From: Candidatus Kapaibacterium sp.
Lineage (GTDB): Bacteria > Bacteroidota > Ignavibacteria > Kapaibacteriales > WFXC01
DNA: 64,000 bases
Direction: 5' to 3'
Assembly: GCA_015490805.1 (NCBI GenBank)
Contig: WFXC01000034.1
Location: 88,656-152,655 of the forward strand
The first letter of the stretch is position 1. Each line of letters starts with the position of its first letter. Positions 45,717-55,935 of this stretch are shown in pieces. Below the pieces are notes generated by a model. It was not told the origin of the DNA, made no database searches, and was given only the letters and a program-made list of their open reading frames with translations. The translations under genes and the position numbers were made by a program.

Positions 45717-48700
45717 TTATGGAAGGAGCAAAACCTTTGTTCTCTGTACCAGCCGATCGTTCGCATCGTAAATTTCCACGATATAAACTCCGGGCTCGAT
45801 AGCAAAATCGGTCAGATACCATCGAAGTGTTCCCGTCGAAGAGAGTGGTAATGACGGAACAATCAGCTCACCGGCTGCTGAGCGCACCACTCCATAACCA
45901 TTGTCGGGCACATTGCTTACCGTCACCACAAAATCTCTGGACAGTGACACCGGATTGGGATATACAATGGGCACCCCTGTCCCATCAGTTGGGACCCATA
46001 TAGCTACCTGATCCCCTTTTCCGGATTGCAGTGTATCCCCTGCCAGTGATTGCACAGACTCCGCTCGCACAAAGTAGGGCATTCCGATGGGTCGCAATGG
46101 TGTCGATGGATCTATCGATAGGCTTACAGTCGTATCATTCTGCAGCATCGCCGAAACGACTGTACGGTGTGGCGTAATGGTATAGCGTTCGGGGTTCTCC
46201 GCCGATTCCCTATGCACAGCGCTCGAAAACACCAGATCTATCTGTAACGCTGATCGATAATTTCCTCGCACGATCCAGAAACCCGCTGGACGTTCCTGCT
46301 CTGGTGGAAGCTGGACTGAAAACTGATAGAGACGCGTTTTTCCATAGTATCCATCAGCAAAGCTGGCAACGCTGCCCTCATAATATCCTGGTGCCAGCGA
46401 ATCAAAGAGTGCAACAACTACATTGGATCCCATTACTGCCAGCGTCACCGGCGAAAAAGTCCTTCCCTGAACATTCCGCAGAGTCACCCACTGCGGCTTC
46501 AGCAGCGGTGGATCGATCGGAGCATCATATATGATCCGCAAAGCCGCCGTTCCCACAGGAGCAACTTCCCTGACACGCGGATCTGCCCGCAACTGCATCT
46601 GCAGCGTATCCGCTATGGCATCAGCCGCTGACACTCGAAATGTATAGAACGTTCCCACCTGCAGTGAATCCACAACAATCGCCGCCTGAGCAGTAACAAT
46701 GGTATCCATCCCATCGGCTGATCGCACAATAACAGTATACTGTGCCACCGGCAACGGATCCCACCAGAGCTGCACTGTCGTTGAATCCACAATTGCCGCC
46801 TGCAATCCGGTAATCGCATAGCGTGCCATTGGCTGGCGTTGCTGAAGTACCGCAACAGAGCGAAATCGAGAAACAAACACTTTCAGTGAATCACTCCAGA
46901 TGGTATTTGCTGCCACGCTATCCAGTACAAACCATGGTTGAAATTGATTTCCCTGCGGCTGCAATACATACAGGTATGGATAAAATGCCAGCAGCAATTC
47001 TGCCCTGCTATCACCATTAACATCCTGACATTGAATGCCGCTCCGAAAAGGCGTTTTGGGAAGTGCTCCCCAGAAATAATCTTCCCATTGCTGGCGATAC
47101 TGATTCGGCGCAACAGCATCATAAAGGCGACAGATCCACAGTGGCGCCAGTGCTTCGCCAGTGCCTTCAGGGACCAGAAAAGTCGTATAACCAACCACCA
47201 GCTCATCCGTTCCATCACCATCCACATCGCCAGCCGCTAGGTATCCATCGCTATTCCAGAAACCAGTTCCAATCACCGTATCCAGCCTCCATCCTCCCGC
47301 TTCCTGTTGATAGATGAGCACATCACCATCGCTATCTGCAAAAGCAAGCTCCACCAATCCATCTCCATCAAAATCACCCGTTTGTACGCCGGGGACGCCC
47401 AGAAAATTCCTGCCGAAATAAGGATCTGGTTCAGACACATTCGGCAACCGGGCGTCAAATTGCAACGTGTTCTGGTGAAACTTTCCAATCAGATACGCCG
47501 TTTCGCTTCGCACAATCACCTCGTCCTTCCCATCGCTGTCGACATCGTCCAGCGCTGCTGCCCACAACGTATCGGATTCCCACAGCACTGTTCCAAAGAC
47601 ACGCGAAGTCTCTCGCATCAGCCGGGTCTGATTACCTCGATGGAGCAGTACTTCTTTGCGCCCATCCCCATCGACATCACCGATTGCTTTGGGAATCCAG
47701 ACTTCCTCCAGCGAATCTATGGGATGCAATTGTCCACTGGAATCAACAGCAAAAGCAAGGGTTTGCTGAAACCGCAACGCAGGAGTTAACTGGACAGCTA
47801 CGATAGTATCACTTCCCTTTCCCACATCGCTCATCCAGTACAGCGGATGCGCAAAAGCGCGACCGGTAATCTGGAAAGTATTCCGAGGAAAATGCTGTAA
47901 TTGAAAAAATATTTGTCGACGCGTTACAACAGTATCTCGCTGTCCCGGATACCAGTACCGTAGCTCCAGTTGCAGTTCTCCTGTCCGTTGTGGGTGCAGT
48001 AGAAAAACGTGGGATCGCGTCGCTCGATCCGCAATAAACTGTTCGCTCCACGCTTCCTGGAGCGATTGGCGCCAGCGAACCGCCATCAGCGCTGGCAAAT
48101 CCGTTACTGCTTCCACAACAATCGCCCGCCGCCCTCCATCCCAGACAGGTAGTACCTGTACAAATGACAACACAGGAGCTCCGCTCACAAGGGTAAAGCG
48201 AGCTTTTGCCCGAAGTTGCTGTCCGGTTACCAGCATTGCCCGAACCTCTATCAAGTACTCCCCATCAGTCAAAGAACGCAACACCAACGGCGGACACTGG
48301 CACGACAAGCATCGCTGGAAAACGCACAGGGTATCCAATGGCATAAATCCGCTTTCTGCTTCGCGACGATACAGAACGGCCTTTGCTGACACCAACTGAG
48401 AATCATCCGCGATGATCTGAACTGGAACCTCCGAAGAACGGAGTCGGTGGATCACCGATAAATGCTTCGGTGATAAAATCTGCACCGTTCCCACTGCTGG
48501 CAAAGCGGTTGCTGAAACCAGATCAATTCTTCCAGCACCGAAAAAAGGATCCCATCCCGGCTCTCCCAGATCCACAGCCGTCGCCGCCAGAGCCTGCGCA
48601 ATCTGCTGCGGCGACCACCGGGGATGCAGTTCCCGGAGTAATGCTGCTGCTCCGGTGACGATTGCCGCCGCCACTGACGTACCACTGACCAGTGTTAGAC

Positions 48701-49736
48701 CACCGCCACGCGCCGTTGTGGGAACTTCAACACCCGGAGCGGCAAGATCGATGTCCTGCCCATAGTTTGAAAAAATGGCTCTATGATCGTCAAAGGTGGT
48801 CGCAGCAACGGCAATCACCTCATTCAACGCCGACGGAAAATGAAAAGCGCTCTTTCCATCATTCCCTGCTGATGCCACCACGACAATACCACGACTTGTG
48901 GCAACCTGAATAGCCAACTGTACAACGGGAGAAAGGTAGTAATTGCCGTAGCTCAGATTGATGCAATCAGCCCCCATCAAAACAGCGTAGAGAATACCAG
49001 CGGCGACGCCCATATCTGACCCTGTTCCTTCAGCAGTAAATACTCTGATGGGTAGCAGGGTAGCGGATTTTGCAATACCGGTAATAAACTGACCGTTCCC
49101 GCCCACAATGACTCCTGCCATTGCTGTCCCGTGCCCGTGCTCGTCTTCTGGTATAGGATCCGGGTTGCGCCAATCACCCACCGAGGGAAGCACCGACTCT
49201 GCAAAGTCGTATCCCATCACGTCATCCACCACCCCATTGCCATCATCATCGACGCCATCCAGATCTCCCGGCAGTCCATCTCGCTCTTCCGTGAACCACC
49301 AGGGATCAAACCGTCCATTGCCATTACGATCTTCTGCAGGATTGATAAACAAATGGGATTGCAAGGCAGGATGCTCCCAGTCAATTCCGGTATCCACCAG
49401 CGCAACAATCACCCCCTTCCCCTGGGTTCTTTGCCACACAACGGGCAAATGAAAAAATTTCGACAATCGATCACTGGAAACCGGAGGTTCAGCAAGGATT
49501 TGCGCTGGATCCTGCAGCCGGTACATTGTAGCAGGGAGGGTCAAAACCGAAACCTGCCGCGCTTGCTCTGACAGCGTGCGTAACAAAGCCGTCAAATGAG
49601 CATCATTCGATTGTTGCTGCAACCTTTCAGCAAAGATCTGGACAAAATGGGCAGTTCCGCTGGTTGATAGCTGTTTCGCCGACGCTGCACCAGCCATTAG
49701 AACCAGACACAGCCATCCTGCGTGCAGCAAGCGCAT
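45717..49736 (-). CDS. Subtilisin-like (S8) protease with FG-GAP repeats and T9SS sorting domain
   Basis: A 1339-residue secreted protein. Signal peptide 1-20. S8 catalytic domain about 90-400 with triad D115 (ALVDTGIDW), H202 (HGHGTAMAG) and S354 (SGTSVAAA), and oxyanion Asn in SAGNDG. RNGNGRFD, DGVDDDGNGVVDD are Ca-binding loops. Five Dx[DN]xDG repeats of the FG-GAP/VCBS type (about 680-910: GDVDGDGRKEV, DDVDSDGKDEV, GDFDGDGLVEL, GDVDGDGTDEL, QDVNGDSRAEL) make a propeller, then an Fn3-like part (about 975-1070). The C-terminal 80 residues (YPNPVSLSRDFVVTVSNV to VEIYDANDRLVQRTK) form a type A T9SS sorting domain. It is co-oriented with the other S8 gene, 17 bases apart. Confidence 0.93.
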   Translation of the reverse strand: MRLLHAGWLCLVLMAGAASAKQLSTSGTAHFVQIFAERLQQQSNDAHLTALLRTLSEQARQVSVLTLPATMYRLQDPAQILAEPPVSSDRLSKFFHLPVVWQRTQGKGVIVALVDTGIDWEHPALQSHLFINPAEDRNGNGRFDPWWFTEERDGLPGDLDGVDDDGNGVVDDVMGYDFAESVLPSVGDWRNPDPIPEDEHGHGTAMAGVIVGGNGQFITGIAKSATLLPIRVFTAEGTGSDMGVAAGILYAVLMGADCINLSYGNYYLSPVVQLAIQVATSRGIVVVASAGNDGKSAFHFPSALNEVIAVAATTFDDHRAIFSNYGQDIDLAAPGVEVPTTARGGGLTLVSGTSVAAAIVTGAAALLRELHPRWSPQQIAQALAATAVDLGEPGWDPFFGAGRIDLVSATALPAVGTVQILSPKHLSVIHRLRSSEVPVQIIADDSQLVSAKAVLYRREAESGFMPLDTLCVFQRCLSCQCPPLVLRSLTDGEYLIEVRAMLVTGQQLRAKARFTLVSGAPVLSFVQVLPVWDGGRRAIVVEAVTDLPALMAVRWRQSLQEAWSEQFIADRATRSHVFLLHPQRTGELQLELRYWYPGQRDTVVTRRQIFFQLQHFPRNTFQITGRAFAHPLYWMSDVGKGSDTIVAVQLTPALRFQQTLAFAVDSSGQLHPIDSLEEVWIPKAIGDVDGDGRKEVLLHRGNQTRLMRETSRVFGTVLWESDTLWAAALDDVDSDGKDEVIVRSETAYLIGKFHQNTLQFDARLPNVSEPDPYFGRNFLGVPGVQTGDFDGDGLVELAFADSDGDVLIYQQEAGGWRLDTVIGTGFWNSDGYLAAGDVDGDGTDELVVGYTTFLVPEGTGEALAPLWICRLYDAVAPNQYRQQWEDYFWGALPKTPFRSGIQCQDVNGDSRAELLLAFYPYLYVLQPQGNQFQPWFVLDSVAANTIWSDSLKVFVSRFRSVAVLQQRQPMARYAITGLQAAIVDSTTVQLWWDPLPVAQYTVIVRSADGMDTIVTAQAAIVVDSLQVGTFYTFRVSAADAIADTLQMQLRADPRVREVAPVGTAALRIIYDAPIDPPLLKPQWVTLRNVQGRTFSPVTLAVMGSNVVVALFDSLAPGYYEGSVASFADGYYGKTRLYQFSVQLPPEQERPAGFWIVRGNYRSALQIDLVFSSAVHRESAENPERYTITPHRTVVSAMLQNDTTVSLSIDPSTPLRPIGMPYFVRAESVQSLAGDTLQSGKGDQVAIWVPTDGTGVPIVYPNPVSLSRDFVVTVSNVPDNGYGVVRSAAGELIVPSLPLSSTGTLRWYLTDFAIEPGVYIVEIYDANDRLVQRTKVLLLP

Positions 49737-49753
49737 AATGCAGCAAATATGGC

Positions 49754-52642
49754 TTACTGGAGCAACACCACTGGTACTATGAAGACCTGCTCAGGCGTGC
49801 GAACCCGGATAAAATACTGAGCATTGCTGACACCGGGCAGCGTCAAAAGCTGCTGAAGTTCGATCCGCTTAACCTGCTGGGGTGCCATTGTCATTACTGG
49901 AAGTTTACCCAACAACCGACCCAGCACAGAAACCAGTTCAACTTCCACTTGCTGCGAATCCAGTGCCTGCAACTCCAATACTGGTAACTGATCCGCCGTT
50001 GCTGGATTGGGATACAGCCGCACCAACAACTTTTGGGGCGACTTTTTCACTGGCATCTGCACATCAACACCTTTGTTCTGCAAATACTCCCGCATTCTGT
50101 CAATCGCAACTCGCACTTCCTGCCGAGACCATCCGGCAGCAATACCAAAAATAAACTTCTCCGATTCTCCGGGTGCCAGCGAAACGGGTCCGCCAGCAAT
50201 CACCGCTGAAACATCTGTCACGTTAGACCGTTCACGACCAATACCACTGGTCATCGTTTGCCACTTCTCCGACCGGGTAAAACCATCGTACACTCCGGGA
50301 TTTGCTCCACCGCTCCCGTCATTATCTATCGCGAAGAAATTGATCGGCTGCTTACTCAGCAACGCCAGTCCAATGTGCGGTAGACTATCGGTGCGGGTGT
50401 TATAGACATAGCCGAAATACCCTTCGTCATCCCATAGACATAGATCTCCCTGTCCGGACATCCCAATATCCCAATCAAAATACAATCCCGTAAACAGAGA
50501 ATCCAAATTCTCCGCTGTTTCATTGGTCACTGTATACTCCAACAATACGACATTTGAGAGTTCAGGAACTAACGGCTCAATCAGACGATGAACAACGCGC
50601 ACCCCCACTTCATCAATCCGTTGTTGATCCTGAAATTGTGTTACTGCCTGTACCTCTTGCTGCTCCACATTCTGGATCACCTGGACCGGTTGCAGAGGAA
50701 CGAAAGATCGATCCTGGCGCATTTGATCAGCACCACGGGCAACATTGGATAGCCGGTCCGGCGAAATACCAACCATCAACGCACCTTCAAACAGTACACT
50801 TGGTCCCCCTTGGTATCGAAAACCATCACCCTGGACATTGTTCGGATAATCATTATATCCCAAGTTTCCCCGATCATTCAATGTCACGGCAATATCATTT
50901 TCTGCTACCGTTCGATACGTTGGATTGACAATTATGGAAAGAAAGGTTCTGCCAATCAACACATCTCCATCATAAAACACCACCCTGAAAGAGTACAGAT
51001 AATTACTCGGCACTGCTTCAGGCAACTGAAGCACCAGCGGTGAGGGAGTACTCCAGGGTTGCAGCGTTTCCAGTGCTCCGATCGATAATGACACGGTAGG
51101 AGGATCTGCCGGATATCGAGTATCACTTTGCAATTCCACTCGCGCGTTCTGCACCGGCGCCAGCACATTCAATGCATCCAGGTTTAAGCGAATCTCCTCT
51201 CCTTTCTCCATTACCTGGTCACCATCGGCATCAGCAAATTGATACCCCTGCACGATCATTGCACGCGTAGACGGAGTACTCACTGCTCTCAACGCATTTA
51301 CTCTCCCATATCCCAGCAATCCAGTGAAATTTGGCTGTAAATGGTCAATGCTATCACAGGTAATCTTCAGATGCTCGCCAATTTGCAGCGGTGAATACTC
51401 CGGATGCTGCACAGCGATCAAAGAAGCAACGCCTGCCGCAACAGGCGAGGCCATTGATGTCCCGCTCTGCCGCCGATACTGATTATTCGGTACTGTAGAC
51501 AAAATATTCTCACCAGGCGCCATTACATCGATAAAGTAGCCGTAATTGGAAAAGTAGGAGCGGCGATTACCGGCATTCACTGAGCCAACCGCAATCACAT
51601 TCTGATATCCTGCCGGATAAAACGTCTGGCGAATTCCTTCATTCCCCGCCGCAGCAACAACCAGCGTTCCGCTCTGCGTTACAGCATCAATGACTTCTTG
51701 CTCAGCGCGTGAGCGGGTAGGACCTCCCCAGCTACAGTTAATAATCCGTGCTCCCATCGCCGCCGCATATACCATTGCCTCATAGCCATAAGCGACAGTA
51801 ACAGAAAACGGATCATCTGGACCCAGTTTGAGAATCAACAGCTTGACATACGGATTCACCCCAGCAATCCCTGTCCCATTATTGACCACCGCTCCGATAA
51901 TCCCCGCTACGTGCGTCCCATGAGAATTACCCGGAACCGGTTCATTATCATCATAGAAAAAATCCCAGCCCTGCCAGTCATCCACATATCCATTGCCGTC
52001 ATCATCAATACCATTGTTCCGTTTATCCCGACCATTGGCATCTGTCCCCATTTCGCCAGAATTCAAAAAGATATGTTCTTGCAAGTCCTCGTGATCCAGA
52101 TCTGCTCCCGTATCCAGTACGGCAACGACTACCGTATCAGCATTTTCCGGTAGATAGTCCCACGCTTCCAGCACGTGAATTTGCTCTAAATACTTTTGAT
52201 CTGCTAACAATGGATCATTCGAAGCCCCAGAAATCCAGCGTTTCGGTACCGGCTCAACATACTCCACAAAAGGCAGCGAAGCAACCAGTTTTTGCACATA
52301 CGCTGGCGCATACGGCTGGGAAATTCTCAAACGGTAAATGCTCTGGAGTCGCTGGACAATTCCAACTGCTCGCTTCTGCAATCCCTGTCGTTGCACCAGT
52401 CGCTGCTGAAACTGGTGTAGCAGTGGGCGGCGAACCAGCGCACGAACCTCTCCGACAATGCCATACTGCTTCAACTTTTGCTTTAGCTGATCGCGCATCT
52501 CTTGCAATGTTTTAGTGCTTTTTGCTGGAGAGGTGAATTTGACAAAAAACTGATCCGGATACACCGTCGCTGATGCATTGCGCGCTACAAGAGTCGTTGC
52601 CATAAAACTCATCAATGTAATCACCACGCCCCACAGTCGCAT
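49754..52642 (-). CDS. Subtilisin-like (S8) protease with T9SS sorting domain
   Basis: A 962-residue secreted protease. Signal peptide 1-25, an inhibitor_I9-like propeptide region (about 28-135, PDQFFVKFTSP to YVEPVPK), then an S8 domain with D177 (AVLDTGADLD), H241 (SHGTHVAG) and S396 (SGTSMASPVAAG), and N334 in AAGNEG. TDANGRDKRNNGIDDDGNGYVDDWQ (in parts) is a Ca-loop region. The middle and C-terminal parts are beta-rich; the last 80 residues (VRLYPNPATADQLPVLEL to FIVPVVLLQ) are a T9SS sorting domain. ATG 52642 with AAAGGA upstream is preferred over a GTG nine codons earlier. First gene of a two-protease operon. Confidence 0.93.
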   Translation of the reverse strand: MRLWGVVITLMSFMATTLVARNASATVYPDQFFVKFTSPAKSTKTLQEMRDQLKQKLKQYGIVGEVRALVRRPLLHQFQQRLVQRQGLQKRAVGIVQRLQSIYRLRISQPYAPAYVQKLVASLPFVEYVEPVPKRWISGASNDPLLADQKYLEQIHVLEAWDYLPENADTVVVAVLDTGADLDHEDLQEHIFLNSGEMGTDANGRDKRNNGIDDDGNGYVDDWQGWDFFYDDNEPVPGNSHGTHVAGIIGAVVNNGTGIAGVNPYVKLLILKLGPDDPFSVTVAYGYEAMVYAAAMGARIINCSWGGPTRSRAEQEVIDAVTQSGTLVVAAAGNEGIRQTFYPAGYQNVIAVGSVNAGNRRSYFSNYGYFIDVMAPGENILSTVPNNQYRRQSGTSMASPVAAGVASLIAVQHPEYSPLQIGEHLKITCDSIDHLQPNFTGLLGYGRVNALRAVSTPSTRAMIVQGYQFADADGDQVMEKGEEIRLNLDALNVLAPVQNARVELQSDTRYPADPPTVSLSIGALETLQPWSTPSPLVLQLPEAVPSNYLYSFRVVFYDGDVLIGRTFLSIIVNPTYRTVAENDIAVTLNDRGNLGYNDYPNNVQGDGFRYQGGPSVLFEGALMVGISPDRLSNVARGADQMRQDRSFVPLQPVQVIQNVEQQEVQAVTQFQDQQRIDEVGVRVVHRLIEPLVPELSNVVLLEYTVTNETAENLDSLFTGLYFDWDIGMSGQGDLCLWDDEGYFGYVYNTRTDSLPHIGLALLSKQPINFFAIDNDGSGGANPGVYDGFTRSEKWQTMTSGIGRERSNVTDVSAVIAGGPVSLAPGESEKFIFGIAAGWSRQEVRVAIDRMREYLQNKGVDVQMPVKKSPQKLLVRLYPNPATADQLPVLELQALDSQQVEVELVSVLGRLLGKLPVMTMAPQQVKRIELQQLLTLPGVSNAQYFIRVRTPEQVFIVPVVLLQ

Positions 52643-53209
52643 CCGCACAATCCTTTCATTTTTTACCACTTTGCTCTTTTTTCATAACACAGTTAACGTG
52701 CTGCCCCGCAAAATCTTTCCTTCCCTTCCACAAACAATCCTCATCCTGTCCCTCCTGTTACATTTCTCCTCAAAACCCAACTCCACGGGAATATATACCA
52801 CAACTCATCGCTATCTCCATCCGTAGGCGAGCAACTCTCACGGCAGATTTACACGCCTCAGAGACGCAATACCCTCCAGCAAGCATCCTCCGCTGGCCCC
52901 CCCTTCACCACAGTCCAGAGGATTCCCTCGCCGTTGCCAACTCTTGCTGGCGAAAGCTGGTACCCTCATCATTGCCGACTGAAGTTAGCGCTTCCAGGTT
53001 GGAGCGCACACTTCAACGTGCATTTACTGGGAACACATCCTTTAGGATGCATTTTTTTGCCGGCTAAAGCCGGCGCTCCCAGCAACTGCCGACCAAAGTC
53101 GGCGCTCCCAGTAATTGCTGGCTAACGCTGGCGCTTCCAGCAGGCACTCTCTGCTGCTGGGAGCACACGCTTCAGTGTGCACGCTATCCTCATCCTCTCG
53201 CCTCCTTCC
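52643..53209. other. Gene-free region upstream of the protease operon
   Basis: About 570 bases. The half near 52650-52850 is T/C-rich on the plus strand and must hold the protease promoter, though no clear TAnnTTTG is seen. The other half is filled by palindromic repeats listed separately. No coding frame looks real. Confidence 0.6.
52943..53184. repeat. Cluster of short palindromic repeats (two families)
   Basis: Eight units in about 240 bases. Family B: TTGCCGGCTAAAGCCGGCG then CTCCCAG (53057-53083), with relatives at 52943, 52971, 53085 and 53113 where stem bases co-vary (GCCGAC/GTCGGC, GCTGGC/GCTGGC). Family A: GGAGCGCACACTTCAACGTG then CATT (53001-53024), relatives at 53029 and 53157. 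Each folds as a hairpin with a loop of TAAA, GAAG or TTCA kind and ends in CTCCCAG or CATCC. These resemble REP-type intergenic elements. Confidence 0.85.
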
Positions 53210-55053
53210 TCACTTGACAATCACCACCGGTTCCACCCACCAGCCACGGTCGCTGCGGCAGTACAGCAGGTAAAATCCCGACGGCTGGTGTGAAAAGTCG
53301 ATCGTCACCGTCTCCCACGCCTGTCGCCTCCCAAGCGACCGCTCCTCGATCCGCTCTCCTAACTGCCCGATCAACGCCACCGTCCATTCCCCGGACCACG
53401 GAACCCGAAACTGGATCGTTCCATCCCCCGGATTCGGTTTGACCAGTGTCCGTCACCATCGACCACCGATCTCTTTCTCCTCTCCAATCCCCGTATATCC
53501 GATCAGGACAGTAAATCTGGTCTCTCGCCAGTTGCTGACCACATCCTCATTGCCTGCACGGATGTAGGCAAAATACAGCGTCCCGTTCGGTAAATCCAGT
53601 ACAATCGAGGTATCACTTAATACCGTATCAATCGGGATGTCTAATACCCTTATTCCTCCCTTCTGTACTTGCACCAATCGAAGCTGATACCACGTTGCCC
53701 CTTCCACCGGATGCCACCGCAATACATAGGGACGTTCTGTGATCATCTGATATGGATCCGCCGGATCTTCAAACGATGCCCATACGGGCATTGGCAGAAT
53801 CCCCTGCCGGTTATACCGCAGCCACCGATATTGCGCCAGCGCCATCACCGTATCCCGTGCCTTACACACGCACTCATCAATCCGCCGCATAAATAGATTC
53901 ACCGGCGGTTCCAGCAGGTCATTATCCTCCAGTTCCCAGTTTCTGCCTCCATCAGTGGTCTTCCAGATCTTCCCCTCAAACCCCATTGCAAATCCATACA
54001 ACGTATCGGCAAAACAGATGCTTCGCAGTGGTGCCATAAACGGATGTTCATAACCCCGCGGATCAGTAGGTGGCATCGTATCCAGCACCGTCTCGAACGT
54101 CCGTCCACCATCGGTGGTCCGGACTACAAGATCGGATTTTTCAATGATAGTTTGCCCCCTTACCCGCAGACTCAAAAACCAGGTCGTCTTCGTTACAAAC
54201 TCTACTTCCTGAAAAGAGCATCCCGGCTGCTGACACTTTGGAATCTGCTCTTTCCAGTTTATCCGCTCCCAGGTCTCTCCCCAGTCAGTGGTTTGCAACA
54301 CAGAGTCCCACGTGAACACCACCCAATGCCCCGGCGCCAGTGCTTTGAGGTAATCGCTATCAGTCCACGCCGGGACATTGGTAGATTTAGCCATCAATAG
54401 AATACCGCGCACCGCATCAACCGTATCCCAGCTATCTCCCCCGTCCATTGTGTATAACAGCACTGGTCGCTCTCCTTCCTCCCGTCCACTACTATGAACC
54501 CCATAATCCCATTGAGCGAGTCGGCAAAGCTAATGTCAATAGGCACCAACTCCCATCCTGACTGCTGCGTCTGCGCCCGCGTCCATATCGGTATCGCCTC
54601 AAAACTCTCCCCTCCATCCCGACTCCGCAGCAATACCGTACTGGTTCGATCCCCAAAAACCTCCACACTATCAATCAAAATATACAGCACCTGCGGTGTC
54701 ACCCATTCCACATCCACAACGTGCATCTCCACATTCCCCACTCGAGTGCTGCCCCCAAAATCAAAAATCCGTTGCCAGCTCTCCCCGTAGTCTGTCGTGA
54801 TCACTACCGATGGACACTGATAAAACGCCATAATATACCGCCGGCTGTCCAGTGCCTCCAGATCGATCCCGATCTCTATCAGCCGATTGTTCACATACAG
54901 ACTGTCCTGCTTGAAGGAGGTATCATAATAGCAATACCCCGGACTCCAGTTCACCGTATGGATTTCCCATTTCACCGGATACTGCGCCATCCCTGCCACT
55001 GCCCACAGACTGAGAACTCCCAGCACCCAATATCGCCATATCCGTTTCATCAT
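53210..55053 (-). pseudogene. Decayed T9SS-secreted BNR-repeat protein
   Basis: Reading from ATG 55053 gives a signal peptide (KRIWRYWVLGVLSLWAVAG, then MAQ) and BNR/Ycf48-like repeats (TTDYGESW, SRDGGESF) until about 54470. There a -1 shift, equal to a one-base deletion in the AGGAAGGAGAGCGACC stretch, moves to the frame that continues TMDGGDSWDTV, TTDWGETW, TTDGGRTF and TTDGGRNW, then an Fn3-like part. That frame meets an in-frame TGA at 53453-53455; beyond it the same frame stays open with a clear T9SS sorting domain (LVKPNPGDGTIQFRVPWSG to the stop at 53210). Restored, the product would be about 614 residues. Two independent lesions argue for a pseudogene; sequencing error is possible. 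Confidence 0.82.
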
Positions 55054-55150
55054 TTCTTCTTTCCTACTTTTGTTGAACTTCGGGAATTTCCAGAAAGCGG
55101 TGCTGGCAACAGCCAGCACCGCTGGTTTAATAAGAAACTCCATCTTCCAC

Positions 55151-55828
55151 TCAGTCACACACTGGTACACAATTGGGATTTTGAAGTGGTTCTGGCCCGC
55201 ACTGCGCTGGTTCCGAATCATATTTGGTAGCTTCAAACCTTCCACCCACATTGCACAAACGATAGTAATCCAGACAGCAAATCCGATACTCGCAGGGCCA
55301 CAACGATCCAGAGGTTGCCTGAGGGTCATACCACGGTGGTGTATCAGCAGGGGCGGGATTCGATGCTACATTTTCAAGTAAAGGAAAATCCGCTCGCCAA
55401 CATGCTCCATACATCACTCGCCATCGGTCAATGCATTCACCTTCATTGGGGATTTCCCAGGGAGACGCATGGAAATTCTCTAATACTCCCTTCGTTGCTT
55501 CCTCCAGGATCTGTTTCAACGTCATCGTCAAACCACACCGGGTTGCTGCAGCATAGCCGCCGACAAACGTTATACCCTCCAGATACATATCATTCCAAAC
55601 GCTACATGCTTTACGATAGCGGAATCTTACCAATACCCGCTCTCCACAGCTCAGTTGCACCACAAGAGTGTATGGGTCCTTAGGATAAGGCGGTATCCAC
55701 TGATCATTATAACAATCAGGCAAACAGGGCTCTGTTGTCTGGGCAAACACCTGCTGTGTTCCCATCATCACTGCAAAACCGAAACTCATCAGGAACAAAA
55801 GTCTGAGAATGGAAGTGTTTCGTTTCAT
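55151..55828 (-). CDS. Cysteine-rich secreted protein, unknown
   Basis: A 225-residue protein with a signal peptide (MKRNTSILRLLFLMSFGFAV, then MMGTQQVFAQ). The mature part has 14 Cys residues, many Trp/Tyr and a Pro-rich C-terminus ending CVPVCD. Segments such as VVQLSCGERVLVRFRYRKAC and GVLENFHASPWEIPNEGEC look like a disulfide-stabilised extracellular fold. No family was recognised and no T9SS domain is evident. ATG 55828 has AGAGGTG 5 bases upstream, better than the in-frame start eight codons earlier. It is upstream of the decayed BNR gene in the same orientation, 97 bases apart. Confidence 0.78.
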   Translation of the reverse strand: MKRNTSILRLLFLMSFGFAVMMGTQQVFAQTTEPCLPDCYNDQWIPPYPKDPYTLVVQLSCGERVLVRFRYRKACSVWNDMYLEGITFVGGYAAATRCGLTMTLKQILEEATKGVLENFHASPWEIPNEGECIDRWRVMYGACWRADFPLLENVASNPAPADTPPWYDPQATSGSLWPCEYRICCLDYYRLCNVGGRFEATKYDSEPAQCGPEPLQNPNCVPVCD

Positions 55829-55839
55829 TGTATCACCTC

Positions 55840-55935
55840 TGTTTTTGTTCAACTTCTGTTGTTTGTCATTGTGTTTGTTTTGGTTTTAAGTTTAAATTGT
55901 TTTTGGTGTTTTTACGTGTTCTCATTGAAGTCTTC
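55840..55935 (-). promoter_or_regulatory. G-depleted A/C-rich leader of the cysteine-rich protein gene
   Basis: Read on the minus strand, about 90 bases before the Shine-Dalgarno consist almost only of A, C and T (AAAACACCAAAAACAATTTA, then more of the same). Such unstructured leaders favour ribosome loading. Function is inferred. Confidence 0.4.

Noticed and set aside
53453-53455. TGA read as selenocysteine or tryptophan
   Set aside because: TGA is used as a normal stop by many genes here (for example 36164 and 60993), no SECIS-like hairpin follows, and the same gene has a frameshift as well.
53190-53459. Separate 89-codon gene on the minus strand
   Set aside because: Wrong frame across the T9SS tail of the decayed BNR gene; the tail reads cleanly in another frame.
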